Origin: Streptomyces sp. NBC_00539
GTDB taxonomy: Bacteria > Actinomycetota > Actinomycetes > Streptomycetales > Streptomycetaceae
Assembly: GCF_036346105.1 (NCBI RefSeq)
Contig: NZ_CP107811.1
Span: 5,227,501-5,291,500, forward strand
DNA length: 64,000 nucleotides
Direction of reading: 5' to 3'
The position numbers were made by a program, and so were the translations under genes. Positions within the stretch are counted from its first letter, which is position 1, and the number at the start of each line of letters is the position of its first letter. This document shows positions 52,096 to 61,050 of this stretch, piece by piece. Under the pieces are notes generated by a model that searched no databases, was not told the origin of the DNA, and saw only the letters and a program-made list of their open reading frames with translations.

Positions 52096-53232
52096 TCACG
52101 AGGGGGTACCCCCGGGTGCGTCGGGGCCGATGACCAGGCGGAACTTGGCGCCCGCCGGGTCGCCTTCCTCGTGCCACCACACCCGCACGCGCCACAAGCC
52201 CTCGTCGCCCGGGTACTGCGCCGACGCCATGAAGGCGCGGATCAGCTCGGCCGCCACCTCCTCGGCCGTCCGGTCGCGGACCTCCGCCGCGCCCTGCCAG
52301 AGCCGGTCCGGTACCGTCCACAGCCCATCGGCGCCGCGCACCTCGATGCGCCACACCGCGAGCCAGGGCGTGACCTCCAGCTTCGTGGCGACCTGCTCGG
52401 GCTCCAGGCCCAGCCGGGCGGCGATCTCCGCTTCCGGGGCGCCCTGGATCCGGGCGGCCACCACGGCCCGGGGCAGCAGCCGCTCGGGCAGCAGGCCCTG
52501 GGCGCGCAGACCGGCGAGGGAGTCGAAGGACAGGTGGCGCAGCCGCAGTTCCAGCTGGCGGCCGATGTGGTCGAGGGCGCCCTCCGCCTCCTGCGCCTCC
52601 TCCTCGTCCGGCCCGGACAGCAGGATCCGGCGGAACCCGGCCTCCGCGTCCACCGCCCAGGCCACCGCGTCGTCGGCGAAGCCCAGTTCGGCGAGGCGGT
52701 CCCCGAGGAACACCTTGGCCTGCGCCAGGCCGCGCCGGTTGACCGGATCGTGCTGGTCGAGGCCGGCCCAGACCTCGACGGCGGCCCGGGTCACCTCACG
52801 CGCCCGCTCGCCGGCCGCCCGCTCCATGGGGCTCGGGCCGCTCTCCCCGGCCGCGCCGAGGGGATAGCGGGGCAGCCGGTCGGCGTCGCTCAGCGGCCAG
52901 GCCAGCCAGACGCCCTGGTTGATCAGCGACCGGGCGTACCAGCGGGCGTACTCGGGGTCGTGCCCGGCCGCCTGCCCGGCGTGCCGGAGTGCTTCCTCGA
53001 TGGCGGACAGGGCCCCCGCCCGGTCCCCGGCGGCGAAGCGACGGGCCGCGAGGTCACCCAGGCGCAGGCCCAGCCGCGCGGCGCACTCGGCGTCGGTGCG
53101 GGCGGGCTCGCGCAGCGCGCCGATCAGCTCGGCGAGCAGCCGGTCGGCCTCTTCGGGCCCGGCGTGCGCCGCCCCCGAACGGACCCTCGCCCACTGCTGG
53201 TCCAGCCGTAGAACGGCTTCCCGCTGCCCCAT
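52096..53232 (-). CDS. TPR-like protein of unknown function
   Basis: A 378-residue cytoplasmic protein. The first 230 residues are helical and resemble tetratricopeptide-like repeats (HAGPEEADRLLAELIGALREP, RLGLRLGDLAARRFAAGDRAGALSAIEEALRHAG, RGLAQAKVFLGDRLAELGFADDAVAWAVDAEAGFRRIL). A following segment (LPERLLPRAVVAARIQGAPEAEIAARLGLEPEQVATKL) looks like a sigma-region-4-style HTH, and the C-terminus is a short beta domain (GLWRVRVWWHEEGDPAGAKFRLVIG). Possibly an adaptor or transcription factor; no function is known to me. ATG at 53232 follows GGGGGC. Encoded on the same strand as ctaA, 34 bp upstream of it, but not evidently related. Confidence 0.75.
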   Translation of the reverse strand: MGQREAVLRLDQQWARVRSGAAHAGPEEADRLLAELIGALREPARTDAECAARLGLRLGDLAARRFAAGDRAGALSAIEEALRHAGQAAGHDPEYARWYARSLINQGVWLAWPLSDADRLPRYPLGAAGESGPSPMERAAGERAREVTRAAVEVWAGLDQHDPVNRRGLAQAKVFLGDRLAELGFADDAVAWAVDAEAGFRRILLSGPDEEEAQEAEGALDHIGRQLELRLRHLSFDSLAGLRAQGLLPERLLPRAVVAARIQGAPEAEIAARLGLEPEQVATKLEVTPWLAVWRIEVRGADGLWTVPDRLWQGAAEVRDRTAEEVAAELIRAFMASAQYPGDEGLWRVRVWWHEEGDPAGAKFRLVIGPDAPGGTPS

Positions 53233-53316
53233 GCCGCGCCCCCGGTGTCCTGGTGTGCGTCGCCGATGTGTGGCGGTGCCCATCCTCGTGCCCGGACAAC
53301 GAACGGGGGAAGGGAT

Positions 53317-54084
53317 TCACTCCCAGCGGAAGAACCGGGCCGCGGCGCCGAGCCCCAGGACCGACCAGCAGGCCAGGACGGCCGTGTCGCCCCAGGGCAG
53401 CGCCGCCCCGTTGCGGAGCACCTCGCGCAGCCCGTCCGACAGCGCCGATATGGGCAGCAGTTCCAGTACGGAGCGCACCGCGTCCGGGAACTTCTCCAGC
53501 GGCACGATCACCCCGCCGCCGACCAGCAGCAGCAGGAAGACCAGGTTCGCGGCGGCCAGGGTCACCTCGGCCTTGAGCGTGCCCGCCATCAGCAGCCCGA
53601 GCCCCGAGAAGGCGGCGGTGCCCAGCAGGAGCAGTACGGCGACCGCGAGCGGGTTCCCGTGCGGCGACCAGCCCAGCGCCAGGGCGATCACCGTGAGCAG
53701 GGCGACCTGGAGCACCTCGGTGACCAGCACCGACAGGGTCTTGGCGGCCATCAGGGCCCGGCGCGGCAGCGGAGAGGCGCCGAGCCGCTTGAGCACCCCG
53801 TAGCGCCGGTCGAATCCGGTGGCGATGGCCTGGCCGGTGAAGGCGGTGGACATCACGGCGAGCGCGAGGACGCCGGGCGCGAGGAAGTCGACGGACTTGC
53901 CGGCGCCGGTGTCGAGGATGTCCACGGACGAGAACAGCACCAGCAGCAGCGCCGGGATGATCACGGTCAGCAGCAGCTGTTCGCCGTTGCGCAGCAGCAT
54001 CCGCGTCTCCAGCGCGGTCTGCGCCCGGATCATCCGCATCAGGGGCGCGGCCGCGGGCCGGGGGGTGAACGTACCGGCGCTCAT
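53317..54084 (-). CDS. ABC-2 type exporter permease
   Basis: A 255-residue ABC-2 permease with six predicted helices (LLLTVIIPALLLVLF, FLAPGVLALAVMSTAFTGQAIA, LSVLVTEVLQVALLTVIALALGW, NPLAVAVLLLLGTAAFSGLGLLMAG, LAAANLVFLLLLVGGGVIVPL, LACWSVLGLGAAARFF). The loop GFDRRYGVLKRLGASPLPRRALMAAK is the coupling region typical of DrrB-like antibiotic exporters. ATG at 54084 overlaps the ATPase gene stop by 4 bp (ATGA), so the pair is co-translated. Together they resemble a drug or lipid exporter, but the substrate is not predictable. Confidence 0.93.
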   Translation of the reverse strand: MSAGTFTPRPAAAPLMRMIRAQTALETRMLLRNGEQLLLTVIIPALLLVLFSSVDILDTGAGKSVDFLAPGVLALAVMSTAFTGQAIATGFDRRYGVLKRLGASPLPRRALMAAKTLSVLVTEVLQVALLTVIALALGWSPHGNPLAVAVLLLLGTAAFSGLGLLMAGTLKAEVTLAAANLVFLLLLVGGGVIVPLEKFPDAVRSVLELLPISALSDGLREVLRNGAALPWGDTAVLACWSVLGLGAAARFFRWE

Positions 54085-55007
54085 GCGCGCAGCTCCTTGC
54101 CCGTGAGTTCCAAGAAGACGTCTTCGAGGGTGTGCCGCTCGACCGTGAGGCTGTCGGGCATCACCCCGTTCTGCGCGCACCAGGACGCGACGGTCGCCAG
54201 CAGCTGCGGGCCGACGTCACCGGTGACCCGGTAGACGCCCGCGGTGAGCTCGGCGGCCCGGGTGCCGTCGGGCAGGGCCTTGAGCAGCGAGGCCAGGTCC
54301 AGGGAGGGGCGGCCGGTGAAGCGCAGGGTGTTCTCGGCGCCGCCGCGGCACAGCAGCTCGGGGCTGCCGTGGGCGATCACCTTGCCGGCGTCCACGATGG
54401 CGACCTCGTCGGCGAGCTGTTCGGCCTCGTCCATGTGGTGCGTGGTGAGGACGACGCTGACGCCGTCGGCGCGCAGTTCGCGTACGAGGTCCCAGGTCGC
54501 GCGGCGGGCCTGGGGGTCGAGGCCGGCGGTCGGCTCGTCCAGGAAGACCAGCTCGGGGCGGCCCACGACGGCCATGGCCAGGGCCAGGCGCTGCTGCTGG
54601 CCGCCGGAGAGCCGGCGGTAGGGGGTGCGTCCGCAGCTGCCGAGTCCGAGGCGTTCCACCAGGGCGGGCACGTCGAGGGGGTCGGCGTAGAGGCCGGCCA
54701 TGTGGCGCAGCATCTCCACGGCGCGGGCGCCGGAGTAGACGCCGCCGGACTGGAGCATCACGCCGATCCGCGGGCGCAGGGCCGGGCCCTGGGCGAGCGG
54801 GTCGAGACCGAGGACGCGTACCGTGCCGGCGTCGGGGCGGAGGTAGCCCTCGCAGGTCTCCACGGTGGTGGTCTTGCCCGCGCCGTTGGGGCCGAGGACG
54901 GCGGTGACCGAGGCCCTGCGGACGGTGAGGTCGAGGCCGTCCACCGCGGTTTTCGGCCCGTACCGCTTCACCAGTCCGCGGATCTCCACGGCGGGGTCGT
55001 TACTCAT
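54081..55007 (-). CDS. ABC transporter ATP-binding subunit
   Basis: A 308-residue ATPase of the DrrA/NodI group. Walker A GPNGAGKTTT at about residues 39-48, Q-loop MLQSGGVYSG, signature LSGGQQQRLALAMAVVG, Walker B LVFLDEPTAGLDPQ and the switch His in LTTHHMDEAEQLADEV are intact. The C-terminal 70 residues form the DUF4162-like tail typical of exporters of this class. ATG at 55007 begins MSNDPAVEIRGLVKRYG; the -10/-35 is not clear. The gene is divergent from sufR across 186 bp and couples to the permease downstream. Confidence 0.94.
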   Translation of the reverse strand: MSNDPAVEIRGLVKRYGPKTAVDGLDLTVRRASVTAVLGPNGAGKTTTVETCEGYLRPDAGTVRVLGLDPLAQGPALRPRIGVMLQSGGVYSGARAVEMLRHMAGLYADPLDVPALVERLGLGSCGRTPYRRLSGGQQQRLALAMAVVGRPELVFLDEPTAGLDPQARRATWDLVRELRADGVSVVLTTHHMDEAEQLADEVAIVDAGKVIAHGSPELLCRGGAENTLRFTGRPSLDLASLLKALPDGTRAAELTAGVYRVTGDVGPQLLATVASWCAQNGVMPDSLTVERHTLEDVFLELTGKELRA

Positions 55008-55086
55008 GCGGGTGAGTCTACGGAGGGCCGGACGGCCGTCCGGGCCGTGGGGTGGAGGGGGCCGGAACTCGCCCTCACGTGCGGCT

Positions 55087-55114
55087 TTGAGTGATCTTTA
55101 GACAAAATTAGGTA
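55087..55114 (+). promoter_or_regulatory. Candidate promoter of the suf operon
   Basis: TTGAGT (55087-55092) and TAGGTA (55109-55114) are spaced 16 bp apart; TTGAGT matches TTGACA at four of six positions. The overlapping sequence GGTAACC (55111-55117) is a short symmetrical element that could be a SufR target. The region up to sufR is otherwise AT-rich for this genome, as expected of a regulated promoter. Confidence 0.55.
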
Positions 55115-55193
55115 ACCCTTAGTGACGGAGGACACCAGGAGTGGCGTCCGTCACCGCTTGTACGGCTCGGAGTAATTACGCAACAATGGCGTT

Positions 55194-55970
55194 GTGAAAT
55201 ACGGCGCACGGATGATCGAGACCCCTCAGGGGGAGCTCGCAACCGGGGAGCGGTCAACCCGCGACCGGGTCGCGCGCTCCATCCTGGACCACGGTCCGTC
55301 CACCGTCGCCGACCTGGCGCAGCGCCTCGGCCTCACCCAGGCCGCCGTACGCCGTCACCTCGACGCACTCGTCGCCGACGACGTGGTCGCACCCCGCGAG
55401 CAGCGCGTCTACGGAGCCCGCACCCGGGGCCGGCCCGCCAAGGTCTTCGCGCTCACCGACTGCGGCCGCGACGCCTTCGACCAGTCCTACGACTCGCTCG
55501 CCGTGGACGCCATGCGCTGGATCGCGCAGGCCGCCGGCGGGGGCGAGCAGGGAGAGGCGGCCGTCGCCGCCTTCGCGAGGGCGCGCATGGCCGCACAGGC
55601 GGAGGCCTACCGGGAATCCCTCGAGGCGGCCGCTCCTGCGGAGCGCACGGAGGCCCTGGCCAAGGCGTTGACCGCGGACGGGTACGCTGCTACGGCGAAG
55701 AGCGCTCCCGGTCCGCACAGCGGTGAACAGCTCTGCCAGCACCACTGCCCGGTGGCTCACGTAGCCGAGCAGTTCCCGCAGCTCTGCGAGGCGGAGACCG
55801 AGGTCTTCTCCCGCCTGCTGGGGACACACGTGCAGCGACTCGCCACGATCGCCCACGGCGACGGGGTGTGCACGACGTTCATTCCGCGAAGCGGAAGCGC
55901 CGGCCCCACAGGCGCCGCACAGACCGACACATCAGTATCTGCAAGCACGGCCGGGAGGAACCCCGCATGA
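55194..55970 (+). CDS. sufR: Fe-S-sensing ArsR/MarR-like regulator SufR
   Basis: A 258-residue SufR-type repressor of the suf operon. The N-terminal winged HTH is [40 protein letters not shown] with recognition helix [12 protein letters not shown], and the wing [19 protein letters not shown]. The Fe-S cluster Cys are C181, C185 and C198 in [22 protein letters not shown], with C226 also available. In cyanobacteria and mycobacteria SufR binds an Fe-S cluster and represses suf genes when assembly is sufficient. GTG at 55194 is one option; ATG 18 bases later (MIETPQGE) is another. The stop overlaps the sufB start by 4 bp, so it is part of the operon it should control. Confidence 0.95.
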   Translation: MKYGARMIETPQGELATGERSTRDRVARSILDHGPSTVADLAQRLGLTQAAVRRHLDALVADDVVAPREQRVYGARTRGRPAKVFALTDCGRDAFDQSYDSLAVDAMRWIAQAAGGGEQGEAAVAAFARARMAAQAEAYRESLEAAAPAERTEALAKALTADGYAATAKSAPGPHSGEQLCQHHCPVAHVAEQFPQLCEAETEVFSRLLGTHVQRLATIAHGDGVCTTFIPRSGSAGPTGAAQTDTSVSASTAGRNPA

Positions 55971-57382
55971 CCACGGAGACTGCTCACCCTGAGCTCGATG
56001 GCCTGGGCACCTACGAATACGGCTGGGCCGACTCCGACGCGGCCGGTGCCGCTGCCAAGCGGGGTCTGTCCGAAGAGGTCGTCCGCGACATCTCCGCCAA
56101 GAAGTCCGAGCCGGAGTGGATGCTGAACCTCCGCCTCAAGGGCCTCAAGCTGTTCGCCAAGAAGCCCATGCCGAACTGGGGCTCCGACCTCTCCGGCATC
56201 GACTTCGACAACATCAAGTACTTCGTGCGCTCCACCGAGAAGCAGGCCGCTTCCTGGGAGGACCTGCCGCAGGACATCAAGAACACCTACGACAAGCTCG
56301 GCATCCCCGAGGCGGAGAAGCAGCGCCTCGTCGCCGGTGTCGCGGCCCAGTACGAGTCCGAGGTCGTCTACCACCAGATCCGCGAGGACCTGGAGGAGCA
56401 GGGCGTCATCTTCCTCGACACGGACACCGCGCTCAAGGAGCACCCGGAGCTCTTCCAGGAGTACTTCGGCACGGTCATCCCGGTCGGCGACAACAAGTTC
56501 GCCTCGCTGAACACCGCCGTGTGGTCGGGCGGCTCGTTCATCTACGTCCCCAAGGGCGTCAAGGTCGACATCCCGCTCCAGGCCTACTTCCGCATCAACA
56601 CGGAGAACATGGGCCAGTTCGAGCGGACGCTGATCATCGTCGACGAGGACGCGTACGTCCACTACGTCGAGGGCTGCACCGCCCCGATCTACTCCTCGGA
56701 CTCGCTGCACAGCGCCGTGGTCGAGATCATCGTCAAGAAGGGCGGCCGCTGCCGCTACACGACCATCCAGAACTGGTCGAACAACGTCTACAACCTGGTC
56801 ACCAAGCGCGCCGTGGCGTACGAGGGCGCGACCATGGAGTGGATCGACGGCAACATCGGCTCCAAGGTCACCATGAAGTACCCGGCCGTCTACCTGATGG
56901 GCGAGCACGCCAAGGGCGAGACCCTGTCCATCGCCTTCGCGGGCGAGGGCCAGCACCAGGACGCCGGCTCCAAGATGGTCCACATGGCGCCGCACACCTC
57001 CTCCAACATCGTCTCCAAGTCGGTGGCACGGGGCGGCGGCCGCACCTCGTACCGCGGCCTGGTCGAGATCGGCGAGGGCGCGCACGGCTCGAAGTCCAAC
57101 GTGCTGTGCGACGCGCTGCTGGTCGACACGATCTCCCGCTCGGACACGTACCCGTACGTGGACGTGCGCGAGGACGACGTCTCCATGGGCCACGAGGCCA
57201 CGGTCTCCAAGGTCTCCGATGACCAGCTCTTCTACCTGATGAGCCGCGGTCTGACGGAGTTCGAGGCCATGGCCATGATCGTGCGCGGCTTCGTCGAGCC
57301 CATCGCGCGTGAGCTGCCCATGGAGTACGCGCTGGAGCTGAACCGGCTGATCGAGCTGCAGATGGAGGGCTCGGTCGGTTAG
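55967..57382 (+). CDS. sufB: Fe-S cluster scaffold component SufB
   Basis: A 471-residue SufB, the scaffold on which clusters are built in the SufBC2D complex. Conserved blocks: [40 protein letters not shown] with the cluster-site Cys, [26 protein letters not shown], and the C-terminal [27 protein letters not shown]. It ends [32 protein letters not shown] at 55967 overlaps the sufR stop by 4 bp. Like other SUF systems of actinobacteria it pairs with SufD, SufC, SufS and SufU, with no IscU or NifU seen here. Confidence 0.98.
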   Translation: MTTETAHPELDGLGTYEYGWADSDAAGAAAKRGLSEEVVRDISAKKSEPEWMLNLRLKGLKLFAKKPMPNWGSDLSGIDFDNIKYFVRSTEKQAASWEDLPQDIKNTYDKLGIPEAEKQRLVAGVAAQYESEVVYHQIREDLEEQGVIFLDTDTALKEHPELFQEYFGTVIPVGDNKFASLNTAVWSGGSFIYVPKGVKVDIPLQAYFRINTENMGQFERTLIIVDEDAYVHYVEGCTAPIYSSDSLHSAVVEIIVKKGGRCRYTTIQNWSNNVYNLVTKRAVAYEGATMEWIDGNIGSKVTMKYPAVYLMGEHAKGETLSIAFAGEGQHQDAGSKMVHMAPHTSSNIVSKSVARGGGRTSYRGLVEIGEGAHGSKSNVLCDALLVDTISRSDTYPYVDVREDDVSMGHEATVSKVSDDQLFYLMSRGLTEFEAMAMIVRGFVEPIARELPMEYALELNRLIELQMEGSVG

Positions 57383-57462
57383 TCCCGACCGGCCGTCCGG
57401 CCATCCCAGCACAATCTTCGACGTAGGCAGCGCTTCAAAAGAGAGTGAGCAACACGACAGCC

Positions 57463-58641
57463 ATGGCTGAGGCTCAGAACATCCCGGCGGGCTCGACCAC
57501 CGCCGGCGCGATCGCGGTGGCCGCAGAGTCCACCGTCGCCACCCGGATGAGTGCACCCCCGTCCTTCGACGTGGCGGACTTCCCCGTCCCCCACGGCCGC
57601 GAGGAGGAGTGGCGCTTCACCCCGCTGGCGCGCCTGCGTGGTCTGCACGACGGCACCGCGGTCGCAGAAGGCACGATGAAGGCCCAGATCGACGCCCCCG
57701 ACGTCGTCACGATCGAGTCGGTCGAGCGCGATGACGCCCGCATCGGCAAGGCGGGCGCCCCCGTGGACCGCGTCGCCGCCCAGGCGTTCTCGTCCTTCAC
57801 CAAGGCCACGGTCGTCACCGTGCCCAAGGAAGCCGTCCTGGACGAGCCGGTGCGCGTCTCGCTGCACGGCGAGGGTGGCACCACCTTCGGCCACACCGTC
57901 TTCGACGTGCAGGCCTTCGCCGAGGCCGTGATCGTCATCGACCACACCGGTGACGGCGTACGCGCCGCCAACGTCGAGTTCCTCGTCGGCGACGGCGCGA
58001 AGCTCACCGTCGTGTCCGTGCAGGACTGGGACGACACCGCCGTCCACTGCTCGCAGCACAACACGCTGGTCGGCCGGGACGCGAGCTACAAGTCGATCGT
58101 CGTCACCTTCGGCGGCGACGTCGTACGCCTGCACCCGCGGGTCAGCTACGCCGGCCCCGGCGGTGAGGCCGAGCTGTTCGGCCTGTACTTCACGGACGCC
58201 GGCCAGCACCAGGAGCACCGCCTCCTGGTCACGCACGACGCCCCGCACTGCAAGTCGAACGTGGTCTACAAGGGCGCGCTCCAGGGCGAGGACGCCCACG
58301 CCGTCTGGATCGGTGACGTGCTCATCCAGAAGAGCGCCGAGGGCACCGACACGTACGAGATGAACCGCAACCTCGTCCTCACGGACGGCGCCCGGGTCGA
58401 CTCGGTGCCGAACCTGGAGATCGAGACCGGCGAGATCGTCGGCGCCGGCCACGCCTCCGCGACCGGCCGGTTCGACGACGAACAGCTCTTCTACCTCCAG
58501 GCCCGGGGCATCCCGGCCGACGAGGCCCGGCGCCTGGTCGTGCGCGGCTTCTTCGCCGAGCTCGTCCAGCAGATCGGTGTCCCCGACATCGAGGAGCGCC
58601 TGCTCACCAAGATCGAAGCCGAGCTCCAGGGTTCCGTCTGA
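57463..58641 (+). CDS. sufD: Fe-S cluster assembly protein SufD
   Basis: A 392-residue SufD, the SufB homologue that forms the SufBC2D assembly. Conserved parts: VPHGREEEWRFTPLARLRGLHDG near the N-terminus, then HNTLVGRDASYKSIVVTFGGDVVRLHPRVSY, DAPHCKSNVVYKGALQGEDAHAVWIGDVLIQK, and the C-terminal DDEQLFYLQARGIPADEARRLVVRGFFAELVQQIG. A GTG at 57445 six codons upstream is another start with GAGAGTGAG before it; the ATG at 57463 agrees with usual family beginnings. Spaced 80 bp after sufB, without an internal terminator visible. Confidence 0.96.
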   Translation: MAEAQNIPAGSTTAGAIAVAAESTVATRMSAPPSFDVADFPVPHGREEEWRFTPLARLRGLHDGTAVAEGTMKAQIDAPDVVTIESVERDDARIGKAGAPVDRVAAQAFSSFTKATVVTVPKEAVLDEPVRVSLHGEGGTTFGHTVFDVQAFAEAVIVIDHTGDGVRAANVEFLVGDGAKLTVVSVQDWDDTAVHCSQHNTLVGRDASYKSIVVTFGGDVVRLHPRVSYAGPGGEAELFGLYFTDAGQHQEHRLLVTHDAPHCKSNVVYKGALQGEDAHAVWIGDVLIQKSAEGTDTYEMNRNLVLTDGARVDSVPNLEIETGEIVGAGHASATGRFDDEQLFYLQARGIPADEARRLVVRGFFAELVQQIGVPDIEERLLTKIEAELQGSV

Positions 58642-58958
58642 TGACCTACGTCAAGGCCTGCGCCCTGAGCGAGCTGGAGGACAACACCCCGAAGAGGGTG
58701 GAGCTCGACGGCACGCCGGTGTCCCTCGTCCGCGCCGAAGGGGAGGTGTTCGCGATCAACGACATCTGCTCGCACGCGAACGTCTCGCTCTCGGAGGGCG
58801 AGGTCGAGGACTGCATGATCGAGTGCTGGCTGCACGGCTCGTCCTTCGACCTGCGCACCGGAAAGCCGTCCGGCCTGCCCGCGACGCGCCCCGTCCCCGT
58901 ATACCCCGTAAAGATCGAAGGGGACGACGTGCTCGTCTCCCTCACCCAGGAGTCCTGA
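58641..58958 (+). CDS. Rieske-type ferredoxin within the suf operon
   Basis: A 105-residue soluble Rieske [2Fe-2S] ferredoxin of the non-haem oxygenase subunit type. Cluster motifs are C-S-H-A-N-V (residues about 44-49) and C-W-L-H-G-S (about 62-67), giving two Cys and two His ligands. The start overlaps the sufD stop (TGATG), so it is co-translated with Fe-S assembly. It may donate electrons for cluster synthesis or persulfide reduction, or simply be a common target. The gene lies in this position in many actinobacterial suf operons. It is related to, but lacks the signal of, the exported Rieske protein at 23636. Confidence 0.94.
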   Translation: MTYVKACALSELEDNTPKRVELDGTPVSLVRAEGEVFAINDICSHANVSLSEGEVEDCMIECWLHGSSFDLRTGKPSGLPATRPVPVYPVKIEGDDVLVSLTQES

Positions 58959-58965
58959 GGTATCC

Positions 58966-59730
58966 ATGGCAACGCTTGAAATCCACGACCTGCGCGTCTC
59001 CGTCGAGGCCGAAAACGGCGCCCGCGAGATCCTCAAGGGCGTCGACCTCACCGTCAAGCAGGGTGAGACGCACGCCATCATGGGTCCCAACGGCTCCGGC
59101 AAGTCCACGCTGGCGTACTCGCTGGCCGGTCACCCGAAGTACACCATCACCGGTGGCACCGTGACCCTCGACGGCGAAGACGTCCTGGAGATGTCCGTCG
59201 ACGAGCGCGCCCGCGCCGGCGTCTTCCTCGCCATGCAGTACCCGGTCGAGGTCCCCGGCGTCTCGGTCTCCAACTTCCTGCGCACCTCCGCCACCGCGAT
59301 CCGCGGCGAGGCGCCGAAGCTGCGCACCTGGGTGAAGGAGGTCAAGTCCGCCATGGAGCAGCTCCAGATGGACCCCGCCTTCGCCGAGCGCAACGTCAAC
59401 GAGGGCTTCTCCGGCGGTGAGAAGAAGCGCCACGAGATCCTCCAGCTGGAGCTCCTCAAGCCGAAGATCGCCATCCTCGACGAGACCGACTCCGGCCTCG
59501 ACGTCGACGCCCTGCGCATCGTCTCCGAGGGCGTCAACCGGGTCCGCGAGACCGGCGAGGTCGGCACCCTGCTGATCACCCACTACACGCGCATCCTGCG
59601 CTACATCAAGCCCGACTTCGTGCACGTGTTCGCGAACGGCCGCATCGCCGAGTCCGGTGGCGCCGAGCTCGCCGACCAGCTGGAGGCCGAGGGCTACGAC
59701 AAGTACGTGAAGGGTGGCGCGACCGCGTGA
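58966..59730 (+). CDS. sufC: Fe-S cluster assembly ATPase SufC
   Basis: A 254-residue ABC-type ATPase that energises the SufBD scaffold. Walker A GPNGSGKST (about 39-47), Q-loop MQYPVEVPGVSVSNFL, signature FSGGEKKRHEILQ, Walker B LKPKIAILDETDSGLDVDAL and switch His LLITHYTRIL are in place. The D-loop and the missing C-terminal membrane-coupling features mark it as SufC and not a transporter. It starts 7 bp after the ferredoxin gene and its stop overlaps the sufS start. Confidence 0.98.
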   Translation: MATLEIHDLRVSVEAENGAREILKGVDLTVKQGETHAIMGPNGSGKSTLAYSLAGHPKYTITGGTVTLDGEDVLEMSVDERARAGVFLAMQYPVEVPGVSVSNFLRTSATAIRGEAPKLRTWVKEVKSAMEQLQMDPAFAERNVNEGFSGGEKKRHEILQLELLKPKIAILDETDSGLDVDALRIVSEGVNRVRETGEVGTLLITHYTRILRYIKPDFVHVFANGRIAESGGAELADQLEAEGYDKYVKGGATA

Positions 59731-60998
59731 CACAGCTGCCTGGCCTCCTCACCGGCACTCATCTGCTTGACGAGGCGATCCGCAAGGACTTCCCCCTGCT
59801 GGATCGTGTGGTCCACGACGGGAAGAAGATCGTCTACCTGGACAACGCGGCGACCTCACAGAAGCCCCGCCAGGTCCTCGACGCGTTGAACGAGTACTAC
59901 GAGCGGCACAACGCCAACGTCCACCGTGGCGTGCACGTGCTCGCAGAGGAGGCCACGGCGCTGTACGAGGGCGCCCGCGACAAGGTCGCCGCCTTCATCA
60001 ACGCACCGAGCCGCGACGAGGTGATCTTCACCAAGAACGCCTCCGAGTCGCTCAACCTGGTCGCGAACATGCTCGGCTGGGCCGACGAGCCCTACCGGGT
60101 CGACAGCGACACCGAGATCGCCATCACCGAGATGGAGCACCACTCCAACATCGTGCCGTGGCAGCTGCTCTCGCAGCGCACCGGCGCGAAGCTCAAGTGG
60201 TTCGGCCTGACCGACGACGGCCGGCTCGACCTCTCGAACATGGAAGAGGTCATCACGGAGAAGACGAAGATCGTCTCCTTCACGCTGGTCTCCAACATCA
60301 TGGGCACGGTCAACCCGGTCGACCAGATCGTCCGGCGCGCGCAGGAAGTCGGCGCGCTCGTGCTGATCGACGCCTCGCAGGCCGCCCCGCACATGCCGCT
60401 GGACGTGCAGGCGCTCGGCGCCGACTTCGTGGCCTTCACCGGCCACAAGATGTGCGGCCCGACCGGCATCGGCGTCCTGTGGGGCCGCCAGGAGCTCCTG
60501 GAGGACCTGCCCCCGTTCCTCGGCGGCGGCGAGATGATCGAGACGGTGTCGATGCACGCCTCGACGTACGCTCCCGCGCCGCACAAGTTCGAGGCGGGTA
60601 CGCCCCCGATCGCCCAGGCCGTCGGCCTCGGCGCGGCCGTGGACTACCTGACCGCGATCGGCATGGACAAGATCGCCGCTCATGAGCACGCGCTCACCGA
60701 GTACGCGGTCAAGCGCCTCGCCGAGGTGCCCGACCTGCGGATCATCGGCCCCACCACGGCCGAGGACCGCGGCGCCGCGATTTCCTTCGTCCTCGGGGAC
60801 ATCCACCCGCACGATGTCGGGCAGGTGCTGGACGAGCAGGGCATCGCCGTCCGCGTGGGGCACCACTGCGCGCGCCCGGTCTGCCTGCGCTACGGAATTC
60901 CCGCGACGACGCGAGCGTCTTTCTACCTGTACTCCACTCCCGCCGACGTCGACGCGCTGATCGACGGGCTGGAGCACGTACGGAACTTCTTCGGGTGA
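59727..60998 (+). CDS. sufS: Cysteine desulfurase SufS
   Basis: A 423-residue PLP-dependent cysteine desulfurase of the group II (SufS) type. Features: VYLDNAATSQKPRQVLDAL, RGVHVLAEEATALYEGAR, the PLP Lys in VAFTGHKMCGPTGIGVLWG, ITEMEHHSNIVPWQLL with the stacking His, and the catalytic Cys in AVRVGHHCARPVCLRYG. Group II enzymes need SufE or SufU as sulfur acceptor, and SufU follows next. GTG at 59727 lies within the sufC stop. The stop TGA at 60996-60998 is followed by C and by an open +1 frame running straight into sufU. Confidence 0.97.
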   Translation: MTQLPGLLTGTHLLDEAIRKDFPLLDRVVHDGKKIVYLDNAATSQKPRQVLDALNEYYERHNANVHRGVHVLAEEATALYEGARDKVAAFINAPSRDEVIFTKNASESLNLVANMLGWADEPYRVDSDTEIAITEMEHHSNIVPWQLLSQRTGAKLKWFGLTDDGRLDLSNMEEVITEKTKIVSFTLVSNIMGTVNPVDQIVRRAQEVGALVLIDASQAAPHMPLDVQALGADFVAFTGHKMCGPTGIGVLWGRQELLEDLPPFLGGGEMIETVSMHASTYAPAPHKFEAGTPPIAQAVGLGAAVDYLTAIGMDKIAAHEHALTEYAVKRLAEVPDLRIIGPTTAEDRGAAISFVLGDIHPHDVGQVLDEQGIAVRVGHHCARPVCLRYGIPATTRASFYLYSTPADVDALIDGLEHVRNFFG

Positions 60999-61050
60999 CG
61001 AAAAGTCGGACGACGAAGAGGCGGACGACGATGAGGCGGACGAGGACGCT
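60999..61050 (+). other. Acidic open stretch joining sufS to sufU
   Basis: The 52 bases between sufS and sufU are open in the sufU frame from 60961 onward and would read Asp/Glu-rich (DEKSDDEEADDDEADEDA) up to the sufU GTG, with no ATG, GTG or TTG to start it. The DNA is made of GCGGACGACGA-type units. Seen as sequence only; it may be a remnant of a gene fusion, a frameshift product or simply repeat-rich spacer. Confidence 0.5.

Noticed and set aside
60999..61050. Acidic stretch as a separate small gene
   Set aside because: It has no start codon in its frame and ends directly at the sufU start, so it is either linker, frameshift product or spacer.
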